DNA from: a virus
Strand: one strand, 5' to 3'
DNA length: 54,412 nt
Virus record (IMG/VR): IMGVR_UViG_3300027710_000034
Span: 1 to 54,412 of that record
Below are positions 8,956 to 15,078 of this stretch, piece after piece. Each line of letters begins with the position of its first letter. Within the stretch, counting starts at the first letter, position 1. A program made the translations under genes and the position numbers. Under the pieces are notes generated by a model, which was not told where the DNA came from, searched no databases, and saw only the letters and a list, made by a program, of their open reading frames with translations.

Positions 8956-8958
8956 ATA
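8951..8958 (+). promoter_or_regulatory. T4-late-type promoter motif upstream of speD
   Basis: TATAAATA, the T4 late -10 consensus, at 8951-8958, overlapping the end of the preceding gene, about 30 bases before the speD start. No -35 hexamer accompanies it. Confidence 0.4.
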
Positions 8959-8989
8959 AATTCTTTCCAGAAGAAGTTAAGGAACAGAA

Positions 8990-9400
8990 ATGGGGCAAAT
9001 CCTAGAGCACAAGCATCTCATTGTGCGAGCAGAATTGAATAATCCGCCACAATGCGCAGAGGCAATCCAGGATTGGATGAAGACTCTAGTTGAAAAAATT
9101 GGTATGAAGATACTAATGGGTCCATATGCTGTTTACAGTGACATGGTTGGTAATCGAGGTTTGACTGCAGTAACCATTATCGAAACTTCGCATATTGCTA
9201 TGCATGTTTGGGATGAGGTTTCTCCTGCTCTAATGCAACTGGATGTGTATACCTGCAGCGCTCTTAATACTGCTGATGTATTTGCTGCTCTAGCAGAATT
9301 TGAACCGCATCATGTTGAATTTAAATATATTGACCGCGAACATAATCTAACACTACTAGATAAAGGAACGGTGAATGAGGTTCTTTCTATTTCAACATAA
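8990..9400 (+). CDS. speD: S-adenosylmethionine decarboxylase proenzyme
   Basis: A 136-residue pyruvoyl-dependent enzyme of the short bacterial class that makes decarboxylated SAM for spermidine synthesis. ETSHIAMHVW holds the self-cleavage serine (S67) and the processing histidine (H72), and LDVYTCS holds the catalytic cysteine (C89). The residue before the cleavage serine is Thr, where cellular enzymes usually have Glu. It begins after AAGGAA. Phage speD is known from T4-like cyanophages. Its last 26 bp overlap the next gene. Confidence 0.9.
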   Translation: MGQILEHKHLIVRAELNNPPQCAEAIQDWMKTLVEKIGMKILMGPYAVYSDMVGNRGLTAVTIIETSHIAMHVWDEVSPALMQLDVYTCSALNTADVFAALAEFEPHHVEFKYIDREHNLTLLDKGTVNEVLSIST

Positions 9401-9878
9401 GAAAGAACTATGGATTGTCAACGATCCTAACAAGGTTCCCAAACCAAGAGAACTCTTGCTACAAAACAGCAAGATAGAAATCCTCCGAGATAAAGCAGAA
9501 GTTCTCGGAAAAGGTTTCACGATTGTTGATAAAGTTACTCGAAAAAAATCTGCAGGACATAGTCCTGAAACTCGCAAAAAGATTTCAGAAGCAATGACTG
9601 GTGAAAAGAATCCCTGTTGGGGTGGATTGACTCCGGAACATAAAGCATCGATAAGTCGAACCATGCGAGGAACTAGGCGCAGGGATGGTAATCCGATGTA
9701 TGCTAGAAGGCATACGTGGGAAACTCGCCGACTCATGGCAATCAAGGCAAGTATGAGGCGTCGCAAGTGGTGTGTTGAACCGAACGGTAAATGCCACCTC
9801 GTTGACCCTCTAACTTTCATATTACCAGGAGGTTGGTTGTGGGGTATGAAATATGACCCATATCGTCCACGAGATTAG
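9375..9878 (+). CDS. NUMOD3-containing DNA-binding protein, homing-endonuclease relative
   Basis: A 167-residue very basic protein. It contains SPETRKKISEAMTGEKNP and again HTWETRRLMAIKAS, two NUMOD3-like helical DNA-binding modules typical of the C-terminal part of GIY-YIG and HNH homing endonucleases. No GIY-YIG or HNH catalytic core is visible in the N-terminal 60 residues, so this may be a free-standing binding module or the remnant of a homing gene. The start is inside the 3' end of speD, with AAAGGA 7 bases upstream of the ATG. Confidence 0.65.
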   Translation: MRFFLFQHKKELWIVNDPNKVPKPRELLLQNSKIEILRDKAEVLGKGFTIVDKVTRKKSAGHSPETRKKISEAMTGEKNPCWGGLTPEHKASISRTMRGTRRRDGNPMYARRHTWETRRLMAIKASMRRRKWCVEPNGKCHLVDPLTFILPGGWLWGMKYDPYRPRD

Positions 9879-9897
9879 TTTCAAAAAATGTAGGAGT

Positions 9898-9925
9898 TTG
9901 ACGTTCTTTAGTTTATAAATATAAT
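9898..9925 (+). promoter_or_regulatory. Promoter before the nitroreductase-like gene, combined early/late type
   Basis: TTGACG at 9898-9903, 16-bp spacer, TATAAT at 9920-9925. The -10 region also contains TATAAATA (9914-9921), so both host sigma70 and a late-type factor could use it. Confidence 0.6.
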
Positions 9926-9949
9926 AACTCTCATAAAGGAAATTATACA

Positions 9950-10618
9950 ATGCAACTAGAAATTACCAATGCTGACATAACAAAGACTATTATTAAAAGT
10001 CAGCACTGTCAACGTAACTGGGATCTTTCTCAGGAAATTCCTGCTGAAGATTTGAAGGTTCTAGTTGATTGTGTGACTCAATGCCCTAGTAAACAGAACA
10101 TAGCGTTCTATAAGGCACATTTTATTACCAATAGAGAAACTATTCAAGCGATCTATGATAATACTGACGGGTTCACGATAAATTATAATCCACATCAAAC
10201 AACTAAGAATACGCAATGCCTTGCTAATCTTCTAGTTGTTTTTGAAAAACATGATTATACACAGAACCTTTCTGACGGTGGAATTCCACGTACTGATCAA
10301 ACACTACAAATTATGCAAGACGGTGCTCCAAACCAACTAACTATGATGATCATGGAACGTGATTGTCAACTTGCTGTTGGTGTTGCTGCAGGATATCTTA
10401 ACCTATCTGCCTCGCTGATGGGATATGCTACTGGATGCTGCTCTTGTTTTTACCCAGAAGGTGTTCAAGAAGTCTTGGGCATCGATGGCACTCCACTCCT
10501 CCTAATGGGGATTGGGTTCTCTGACGCTGACACAAATCGTCGCGTCCACCATGAAGATAGAGACTTCATTTTCCCAACGAAGAAAAAACAACCAATCGAA
10601 GTAAAATTTATCAAATAA
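9950..10618 (+). CDS. Nitroreductase-family flavoprotein
   Basis: A 222-residue protein resembling the FMN-dependent nitroreductase fold: LVDCVTQCPSKQN near residues 38-50 corresponds to the N-terminal helix and FMN-phosphate loop, and AVGVAAGYLNLSASLMGYAT (about 142-161) to the conserved core helix. A CC pair (GCCSCF) follows. Substrate and physiological role are unknown; nitroreductase-like genes occur in some T4-like marine phages. It has its own promoter and an AAAGGA ribosome-binding site. Confidence 0.75.
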   Translation: MQLEITNADITKTIIKSQHCQRNWDLSQEIPAEDLKVLVDCVTQCPSKQNIAFYKAHFITNRETIQAIYDNTDGFTINYNPHQTTKNTQCLANLLVVFEKHDYTQNLSDGGIPRTDQTLQIMQDGAPNQLTMMIMERDCQLAVGVAAGYLNLSASLMGYATGCCSCFYPEGVQEVLGIDGTPLLLMGIGFSDADTNRRVHHEDRDFIFPTKKKQPIEVKFIK

Positions 10619-10633
10619 TTTTAAAATAGGGGC

Positions 10634-10662
10634 TTGACATTTTCTAACTTTCGAGGTATAGT
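10634..10662 (+). promoter_or_regulatory. Sigma70-like promoter, cassette type A
   Basis: TTGACA at 10634-10639, 17-bp spacer, TATAGT at 10657-10662. The region from the spacer end through GGTATTATAGTTTGAAAGG is nearly identical to those at 15300, 30561 and 38891. Confidence 0.85.
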
Positions 10663-10689
10663 GGTATTATAGTTTGAAAGGTTTTGATT

Positions 10690-11082
10690 ATGTTGACTCT
10701 TGCTGATATTAATGCCGCCACTGGTTCGAAAGATGCGAGCATCTATTCCGATCTCTACAAGGAAGTTTATGGATGTCGTCCGTATAATCCTAAGTTTGAG
10801 TCGGTCGAAGCATTCGACGCTGACTTCGAGTATCTTTCGTTGAAACTCGACAAGCAGATCGCGTATGAGCAGGATCGTCAGGCAGCAAACTTTCTTAAGT
10901 TTACTGCTCGCGTAGCGGCAACGATGCAACTCGTCGCAGGTTCCACTCGCGAACGTGCTATCGAAATTATCGCTGAAGCAGAAGGCATCACCGCAAAAGA
11001 GTTCGACCACTACGGTCTCGAAATCCTCGAGAACGAACTGAACCTGAAGTATGGTTCAATCGCTAAGTGGTTATCGGAATAA
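10690..11082 (+). CDS. Hypothetical protein
   Basis: A 130-residue helical protein starting at ATG 10690 behind the GAAAGG ribosome-binding site of promoter cassette A; a TTG six bases upstream is in frame. The sequence contains EVYGCRPYNP near residue 25, a pattern seen in small phage proteins of unknown role. No motif for catalysis or metal binding. Monocistronic between two promoters. Confidence 0.75.
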   Translation: MLTLADINAATGSKDASIYSDLYKEVYGCRPYNPKFESVEAFDADFEYLSLKLDKQIAYEQDRQAANFLKFTARVAATMQLVAGSTRERAIEIIAEAEGITAKEFDHYGLEILENELNLKYGSIAKWLSE

Positions 11083-11098
11083 AAATTCTTTTTTAGGC

Positions 11099-11127
11099 TT
11101 GACATTTCTACTAAAATAGGGTAGAGT
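11099..11127 (+). promoter_or_regulatory. Sigma70-like promoter, cassette type B
   Basis: TTGACA at 11099-11104, 17-bp spacer, TAGAGT at 11122-11127, followed by the leader TAAGATGAGAAAAGGAAA, which also occurs after the promoter at 23102. Confidence 0.8.
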
Positions 11128-11155
11128 GGAATATAAGATGAGAAAAGGAAATGAA

Positions 11156-11380
11156 ATGATTACGAATCTTTCGGGTGGTGCGTTCGAACTTCGGACTGGT
11201 CGCAAGTGGACTCATGGGATTTCTCCCTTTCGTGAGCGCGAAACTTTGAACCTTCGTTGGGAAAAAGTTGGCGCGATCGGTGGTCGGCATTTCTTTGAGA
11301 TCGACGGTGTGCAGTACTCTGCCAAGACGATCTCGCCTCGCATCGAAGGGATTCAGATGCATAGTGAAAATAAATTTTAA
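11156..11380 (+). CDS. Hypothetical small protein
   Basis: A 74-residue basic protein; start at ATG 11156 behind AAAAGGAAA. In-frame upstream starts overlap the promoter -10 or leader and are rejected. The sequence is beta-prone, with LRWEKVGAIGGRHFFEIDGV in the middle. No known family. It is the last gene before the RNA island. Confidence 0.7.
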   Translation: MITNLSGGAFELRTGRKWTHGISPFRERETLNLRWEKVGAIGGRHFFEIDGVQYSAKTISPRIEGIQMHSENKF

Positions 11381-11387
11381 AAAACAC

Positions 11388-11416
11388 TTGACTTTCTCTA
11401 AAAAGTATAGTAGAGT
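11388..11416 (+). promoter_or_regulatory. Sigma70-like promoter heading the RNA island
   Basis: TTGACT at 11388-11393, 17-bp spacer, TAGAGT at 11411-11416. A TATAAATA motif (11418-11425) follows at once, so the tRNA cluster may be read both early and late. Confidence 0.75.
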
Positions 11417-11455
11417 GTATAAATAAAGTTTCGGTTCTTTGACATTGTTAGAATA

Positions 11456-11553
11456 AAATAAGTCTTTCGAGACTTATTTAATGAGCACATTATTGTGAGT
11501 CCCGCTTAAGATGCGTGTCAATAGGCATATAGTGTGTTCTTTAAATAAGTTTT
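11456..11553 (+). ncRNA. Structured leader RNA, copy 1 of a closing-stem element
   Basis: ACTTATTTAA (11472-11481) pairs perfectly with TTAAATAAGT (11541-11550), and inside it GAGCACA (11483-11489) pairs with TGTGTTC (11533-11539) including one G-U. A further TATTG/CAATA pair lies within. The 5' arm can alternatively pair with AATAAGTC at 11457-11464 to form a competing 8-bp hairpin. A related element with compensatory changes is found at 13111-13191. The first tRNA gene begins within 4 bases of the stem. Confidence 0.6.
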
Positions 11554-11629
<76 letters not shown>

Positions 11630-11637
11630 TAATTATC

Positions 11638-11911
11638 CAGTATTCTAGAACCTACTGGAGAGACCTATGCCAGACTAACAGACGGGGAACGCTGGCGAAT
11701 ATCGGATTCCTTACCGCAATCTAGAATGGGGTTAACCGATAGGGTGTATAGAATAGAATAAGCAGTACCGTCTGCTGAACCACCGTATATACCTTCGGAT
11801 TATTCGGTGAAAACAAAACGGCAAGTTTATAGTCAAACTACTCGCATACCGTATGGTGTATGGAGTCTGTCGGGAATGTTTGATGTGGGTGTCGAGACGT
11901 GAGACACCCAT
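11638..11911 (+). ncRNA. Unidentified structured RNA, about 270 nt, with pseudoknot
   Basis: No ORF of note. Helices I can place: CCAGTA/TACTGG at its 5' end, GCCAG/CTGGC, TATCGG/CCGATA, GCAG/CTGC, CACCG/CGGTG around a TTCG tetraloop, AGTTT/AAACT, and a final hairpin TGGGTGTC/GACACCCA before TTTT. The loop of the first hairpin contains ATTCTAGA, exactly complementary to TCTAGAAT near 11722, so a loop-loop or pseudoknot pairing is likely. It lies between tRNA-Thr and tRNA-Asn. I cannot match it to RNase P RNA or tmRNA. Confidence 0.55.
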
Positions 11912-11913
11912 TT

Positions 11914-11988
11914 TCCCTAATGGCGCAGCGGTAGCGCAGTTGACTGTTAATCAATTGGTCGGTGGTTCGAATCCATCTTAGGGAGCCA
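11914..11988 (+). tRNA. tRNA-Asn(GUU)
   Basis: Acceptor TCCCTAA/TTAGGGA, anticodon loop with GUU, T-loop TTCGAAT, encoded GCCA end. Confidence 0.93.
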
Positions 11989-11994
11989 GTTTAT

Positions 11995-12073
11995 CGCGGA
12001 GTAGAGGAGTCTGGTCGTCCTCGCTGGTCTCATAAGCCGGAAATCGTTGGTTCAAATCCAACCTCTGCAACCA
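11995..12073 (+). tRNA. Initiator tRNA-fMet(CAU)
   Basis: Anticodon CAU with acceptor CGCGGAG against CTCTGCA, leaving an unpaired C1-A72 end, the hallmark of bacterial initiator tRNA, plus AACCA 3' end and T-loop TTCAAAT as in E. coli tRNA-fMet. The usual three G-C pairs in the anticodon stem are only partly kept (the last pair is U-G). Confidence 0.85.
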
Positions 12074-12221
12074 GTTTGAATGTAATGGAAGTTCCTGTGG
12101 CGACCAAGCGATTGGGGGAAGATAGGAACGTAAAGAGCGAAATTACCGACAGTAGCGTGTCGACACCTCAGTTGCCATTATGTTCATTAAAAAGTTTTTT
12201 GAAATTATTTTCAAAAATGTA
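12074..12221 (+). ncRNA. Structured spacer RNA
   Basis: Holds no credible gene. GTTCCT (about 12090) pairs with AGGAAC (about 12126) enclosing CCAAGCGATTGG, a GNRA-type hairpin. An AT-rich inverted repeat, TTTTTGAAA with TTTTCAAAAA, ends the stretch at about 12216, just before a promoter; it may act as a weak terminator. Confidence 0.35.
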
Positions 12222-12250
12222 TTGACAATTACCTTAATATAGGGTATAGT
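12222..12250 (+). promoter_or_regulatory. Sigma70-like promoter of the giant RNA
   Basis: TTGACA at 12222-12227, 17-bp spacer, TATAGT at 12245-12250. No start codon with a ribosome-binding site or long frame follows; the product appears to be the structured RNA. Confidence 0.8.
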
Positions 12251-12704
12251 TGAAAAATAGAAATGGCGGTATAGCGTCATTAGAATAATCCAGGGAAACT
12301 TGGAAAAAGCAGGGACTCCTACGTAACTGCGCCAGTAATGGTTCATCTATACAAGCCTGAACAAACTCGAAAGAGTCCGTCGGTGGAATGGCGGTAGGCA
12401 GTAAGTAATGGTCGAAGGTCCGAAAGGATAGGTTACAGAGCCGAATCGGTGAGTAACTAAATGGGGTGGTACCCATGCCAAGGCAAACCAACATTGCGAT
12501 TGCTGAATGTTAACAGGTAGTTATTGAGTCTGACCTCGCAAGGAAAGGCAAGATAGCAATACAAACGAAGAAAGTATGGACATACAGTGCTGTGCTGGAC
12601 TCGTGAAGTATGGTTGATTAGTCCGCAAGACGAAAGACATTAGGAGTGTGGTATTCCGTATCTAACAAGATATGGAGCAACTGGAGCAGCACTTCTTGGT
12701 AGGT

Positions 12705-12774
12705 TCGCAAATTGCTTAATGGTAAAGCAACAGTCTCTTAAACTGTCGATCTGGGTTCAACTCCTGGTTTGTAT
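12705..12774 (+). tRNA. tRNA-Lys(CUU)-like domain inside the giant RNA
   Basis: Good D-arm GCTT/AAGC, anticodon arm ACAGT/ACTGT with loop CTCTTAA (CUU) and T-arm with TTCAACT, but the acceptor has only about five pairs and no CCA is encoded. It sits between the two arms of a perfect 10-bp helix of the surrounding RNA. It may be a domain and not a free tRNA. Confidence 0.55.
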
Positions 12775-13110
12775 ATAAAAAGCGAAAGACTGCTCCAGTG
12801 CTACGTGAAAGGTGCTTAATACCTTAGTCGCAAGGCAATAGGGTCTACGGAAGCTCGCAAGGCAGAAGTAGTTATTCGGATTGAAGACGTAGGTTCTTAG
12901 CGGAACCGAACTGCTCGCAAGGCAGACGGAAGAATGATGGATGAATAGCGTAGCATGATAGTGGAAACGCCACCACTTTAAAAAGGCAGCACTGAGTGAT
13001 ACTAGATGACCAGCGATGGCACTAGTGGATAAAGGATTAACACTTCTCGCAAGGAAGTCGGTACGGTCCAAAGGCACTCATCAATTCAGGAGTAATCTCA
13101 TCCTGTCCTA

Positions 13111-13191
13111 AGACTTATTAGATGAGTGCACTGCCCGTCACTAATACGGGAGGTTCTGGAACCCAGTGCATTCTTCTAATAAGTTTTTTTT
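13111..13191 (+). terminator. Three-way-junction element with U-tail, 3' end of the giant RNA
   Basis: ACTTATTAGA (13113-13122) pairs with TCTAATAAGT (13175-13184); inside, GAGTGCACTG pairs with CAGTGCATTC with one G-U; two side hairpins, CCCGT/ACGGG and GGTT/AACC, complete a three-way junction. Eight T residues (13184-13191) follow the closing stem, so it can work as an intrinsic terminator. It is a diverged second copy of the element at 11456. Confidence 0.65.
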
Positions 13192-13194
13192 GTT

Positions 13195-13270
13195 GGGGAA
13201 TTAGCTCAGTTGGTAGAGCGTCTGCCTTGCACGCAGAAGGTCAACGGTTCGAGACCGTTATTCTCCACCA
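13195..13270 (+). tRNA. tRNA-Ala(UGC)
   Basis: Acceptor GGGGAAT/ATTCTCC, anticodon loop with UGC, T-loop TTCGAGA, encoded CCA. Starts 4 bases after the U-tail. Confidence 0.94.
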
Positions 13271-13398
13271 AGTTAGACCACCTCTGCTGAACCCGCGAAA
13301 GGGTAAAGATATAGTTGCAACTGTATTCTTTATCTGGGAAGATCGAAGCGTCCGGACGTAATTCGATCAAGGCACACTGCAGGTGGTCGCTCTTTTTT
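13271..13398 (+). ncRNA. Compact structured RNA with terminator tail
   Basis: GACCACCT (13276-13283) pairs perfectly with AGGTGGTC (13381-13388), followed by CGCTC and six T. Inside are ACCC-GCGAAA-GGGT, TAAAGA/TTCTTTA around the palindrome AGTTGCAACT, and GATCGAA/TTCGATC around GTCCGGAC. No ORF is likely. It looks like an independent small RNA or a structured terminator between tRNA-Ala and tRNA-Leu. Confidence 0.55.
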
Positions 13399-13400
13399 AT

Positions 13401-13477
13401 GCCCGTGTAGTCCAATTGGCAGAGGCGTCTGGTTTAGGTCCAGAATGTTGGGAGTTCGAGTCTCTCCACGGGTACCA
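13401..13477 (+). tRNA. tRNA-Leu(UAG), short variable loop
   Basis: Acceptor GCCCGTG/CACGGGT, anticodon loop TTTAGGT (UAG), T-loop TTCGAGT, CCA encoded. The variable region is only about 5 bases, whereas bacterial tRNA-Leu normally has a long variable arm. Confidence 0.85.
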
Positions 13478-13483
13478 TATTAT

Positions 13484-13559
13484 GCCTCTGTAGCTCAGTT
13501 GGTAGAGCATCGGTCTGAAGAACCGAGTGTCGGGGGTTCGATTCCCTCTGGAGGCACCA
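13484..13559 (+). tRNA. tRNA-Phe(GAA)
   Basis: Acceptor GCCTCTG/TGGAGGC, anticodon stem TCGGT/ACCGA with loop CTGAAGA, T-loop TTCGATT, encoded CCA. Confidence 0.95.
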
Positions 13560-13560
13560 C

Positions 13561-13654
13561 GGTCCCTTAGTTTAGCGGTAAAACACCTGACTTATATTCA
13601 GCATCGTCTCCAGATTAGAGAGCGTCGTAGGTTCGAATCCTACAGGGACTACCA
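13561..13654 (+). tRNA. tRNA with anticodon UAU (Ile?), long variable arm
   Basis: Acceptor GGTCCCT/AGGGACT, loop CTTATAT giving UAU, T-loop TTCGAAT and CCA. The variable region of about 24 bases forms an arm (GTCTC/GAGAGC), a class II feature not expected for tRNA-Ile. The first anticodon-stem pair is C-C. Amino-acid identity is therefore uncertain. Confidence 0.8.
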
Positions 13655-13659
13655 TTTTT

Positions 13660-13745
13660 GGATAGGTGGGTGAGTGGTTAATACCAGCAGACTGTAAATC
13701 TGCCGCAGTAATGCTACGTTGGTTCGAATCCAACCCTGTCCACCA
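13660..13745 (+). tRNA. tRNA-Tyr(GUA)
   Basis: Acceptor GGATAGG/CCTGTCC, anticodon loop CTGTAAA, class II variable arm of normal tyrosine type, T-loop TTCGAAT, CCA. Confidence 0.93.
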
Positions 13746-13750
13746 GTTTA

Positions 13751-13827
13751 GGCTCGTTAGATCAGTTGGTTAGATCGCTAGCCTGTCACGCTAGAGGCCA
13801 CGGGTTCAAGTCCCGTACGAGTCGCCA
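13751..13827 (+). tRNA. tRNA-Asp(GUC)
   Basis: Anticodon loop CTGTCAC flanked by a 5-bp GC-rich stem, T-loop TTCAAGT, GCCA end. Confidence 0.94.
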
Positions 13828-13943
13828 ATATACTGCGGTTTGTTTGCATAGAATAGAGGCAGGGTCGACCCTGTGAAACCCCATTGAGCAAACAGTAATA
13901 CAGAGCAGCGGGGACTGTTCCGTTTAGGTATAAATAAGTTTGT
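13828..13943 (+). ncRNA. Short structured spacer RNA
   Basis: No gene. TGTTTGC pairs with GCAAACA around the perfect palindrome CAGGGTCGACCCTG; further ACTG/CAGT options exist. A TATAAATA motif at 13929-13936 stands just before tRNA-Gly and may be a late promoter. Confidence 0.35.
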
Positions 13944-14017
13944 GCTTCGTTGGCGTAGGGGTAACGTATCAGGCTTCCAACCTGAGGTCGTGAGTTCGAT
14001 TCTCACACGAAGCTCCA
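13944..14017 (+). tRNA. tRNA-Gly(UCC)
   Basis: Acceptor GCTTCGT/ACGAAGC, anticodon loop with UCC, U73 discriminator typical of Gly, TCCA end. Confidence 0.93.
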
Positions 14018-14025
14018 AGTTTAAT

Positions 14026-14107
14026 GCCCAAGTATCCCTCTCCGCTACGAACGGAGCCAAAGGTAACTGGAAGTAAGATGCAGGTTCGAATCCTGTCTTG
14101 GGCTCCA
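14026..14107 (+). tRNA. Aberrant tRNA-Arg(ACG)-like gene with rearranged arms
   Basis: A perfect acceptor GCCCAAG/CTTGGGC, normal T-arm GCAGG/CCTGT with TTCGAAT and encoded CCA enclose an anticodon arm CTCCG-CTACGAA-CGGAG, whose loop is that of Arg(ACG). That arm begins 7 bases after the acceptor, where the D-arm should be. A D-arm-like hairpin, CCA-AAGGTAAC-TGG, instead lies between anticodon arm and T-arm. The discriminator is U. It may be a D-armless class II-like tRNA, a rearranged gene or a tRNA mimic. Confidence 0.55.
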
Positions 14108-14163
14108 GATTTATCACGAATGTTAGATTCGCGATAATTACATATAACAACAAGGAATTAATT

Positions 14164-14373
14164 ATGAATATCAAGACTTTTATGGCAGCAGCAGTTATTG
14201 CACTTACAGCAGCGTGTACTCCTAGTGAGGATACAGCAACAGTAGCAGAGGCCGCTGGTCCAGCAGCAGATGAAGCACTTGCTACAGCAAATGCAACAGA
14301 AGAAGCAGCAGAAGCACCTCTAGATGCTGAAGCAGCAGCACCTGCTCTTGGTGAAAATGAACAACCAAAGTAA
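14164..14373 (+). CDS. Small Ala/Glu-rich lipoprotein
   Basis: A 69-residue protein with a signal peptide and lipobox LTAAC (cysteine 18), followed by a low-complexity Ala/Glu/Asp tail. It would be lipidated and tethered to a host membrane. Start ATG 14164 follows AAGGAA; the longer upstream frame reads through a tRNA and is rejected. It lies between tRNA genes. Small phage lipoproteins sometimes act in superinfection exclusion; nothing here shows that directly. Confidence 0.8.
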   Translation: MNIKTFMAAAVIALTAACTPSEDTATVAEAAGPAADEALATANATEEAAEAPLDAEAAAPALGENEQPK

Positions 14374-14382
14374 TTAAAGTTT

Positions 14383-14459
<77 letters not shown>

Positions 14460-14465
14460 GTTTTT

Positions 14466-14540
14466 GTCGGTGTGTTGTAACGGTAACATGCAGGTCTCCA
14501 AAACCTTGCGATCGGGGTTCGAATCCTCGCACCTTCGCCA
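14466..14540 (+). tRNA. tRNA-Trp(CCA)
   Basis: Anticodon loop CTCCAAA (CCA), G73 discriminator and encoded CCA as expected for Trp. The acceptor has two mismatches (positions 2-71 and 3-70), so the gene is slightly degenerate. Confidence 0.82.
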
Positions 14541-14558
14541 TTTATAAACGGGTGACGT

Positions 14559-14999
14559 ATGTATGATGAAGCAAGAGAAGCAATTCTAAATTCAAGTGAA
14601 ACGTCATCTGTTTATATCGGTGCCGATTCAATAAGATACAAGAAGCGTAGTGGTGAGTGGTATGCCAAGTATTCCACTGTTATTATTCTTCACAGGGATT
14701 CTAAGCATGGTGGTCAATTATTCTCTAGGAACGTAGAGATGCGTGACTTCGGTAACTTACGGCAACGTCTGATCACCGAAGCAGGATTTGCCATTGAAGC
14801 AGCAACTGCAATTGTTGATGTGATTGGTAATCGACATCTAGAAATCCACCTTGATATCAATCCAGACCCTAAACATAAATCTAACATTGCTGTTAAAGAA
14901 GCATTGGGGTATGTTAAGGGAACTACTGGTCTTGATGCTAAAATCAAACCAGATTCTTTCGCAGCAACACATGCTGCTGATCACGTGGTAAGACATTAA
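14559..14999 (+). CDS. YkuK/DUF458-like RNase H-fold protein
   Basis: A 146-residue protein with the features of the YkuK family: YIGADSIR near residue 19, STVIILHRDSKHGG, LRQRLITEAGFAIEAA, then HLDINPDPKHKSN and a C-terminal KPDSFAATHAADH. The conserved acidic and histidine residues imply an RNase H-like fold with metal binding, but the activity is not established. It lies within the tRNA cluster, so RNA processing is an attractive guess only. Confidence 0.82.
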   Translation: MYDEAREAILNSSETSSVYIGADSIRYKKRSGEWYAKYSTVIILHRDSKHGGQLFSRNVEMRDFGNLRQRLITEAGFAIEAATAIVDVIGNRHLEIHLDINPDPKHKSNIAVKEALGYVKGTTGLDAKIKPDSFAATHAADHVVRH

Positions 15000-15002
15000 T
15001 TT

Positions 15003-15077
15003 GCAGGATTAGCTCAGCGGTAGAGCATCTCGTTTACACCGAGGCGGTCGGCGGTTCAATCCCGTCATCCTGTACCA
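15003..15077 (+). tRNA. tRNA-Val(UAC)
   Basis: Acceptor GCAGGAT/ATCCTGT, anticodon loop TTTACAC, T-loop TTCAATC, ACCA end. Confidence 0.94.
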
Positions 15078-15078
15078 G

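Larger units (their letters stand above)
12257..13191 (+). ncRNA. Giant ornate non-coding RNA, GOLLD/ROOL-like, about 0.93 kb
   Basis: A non-coding transcription unit from the promoter at 12222 to a U-tailed stem at 13113-13191. It is packed with local helices capped by GNRA tetraloops: ACTC-GAAA-GAGT, TCC-GAAA-GGA, CCA-GCGA-TGG inside ACTAG/CTAGT, and at least four C-GCAA-G hairpins of the form CTCGCAAGG. Longer pairings include GTTAC/GTAAC, AACATT/AATGTT, CGTATCT/AGATATG and ACTGGAGCAG (12680-12689) with CTGCTCCAGT (12790-12799). The last helix encloses a tRNA-Lys-like domain. Size, tRNA-cluster position and an internal tRNA are known traits of GOLLD RNAs of phages. No sequence alignment was possible here, so the class is inferred. 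Confidence 0.6.

Noticed and set aside
11664-11840. Possible group I intron (CAGACTA near 11672 and TATAGTC near 11833 look like the R and S elements)
   Set aside because: There is too little sequence before the R-like element for P3-P6, no interrupted tRNA or gene around it, and other local helices use the same bases.
11638-11911. tmRNA or RNase P RNA
   Set aside because: No tRNA-like ends with a tag reading frame, and none of the conserved RNase P core stretches is present.
11962-12225. 87-residue frame across tRNA-Asn and tRNA-fMet
   Set aside because: Translation of tRNA sequence; no credible start.
12530-13060. Repeated CTCGCAAGG units considered as a CRISPR-like or tandem repeat
   Set aside because: The units are 9-12 bases, irregularly spaced, and each forms its own GNRA hairpin in different flanking sequence. 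There are no regular spacers.
12757-13077. 106-residue minus-strand frame inside the giant RNA
   Set aside because: No ribosome-binding site; low-complexity Ser/Leu sequence; all reliable genes of the window are on the other strand.
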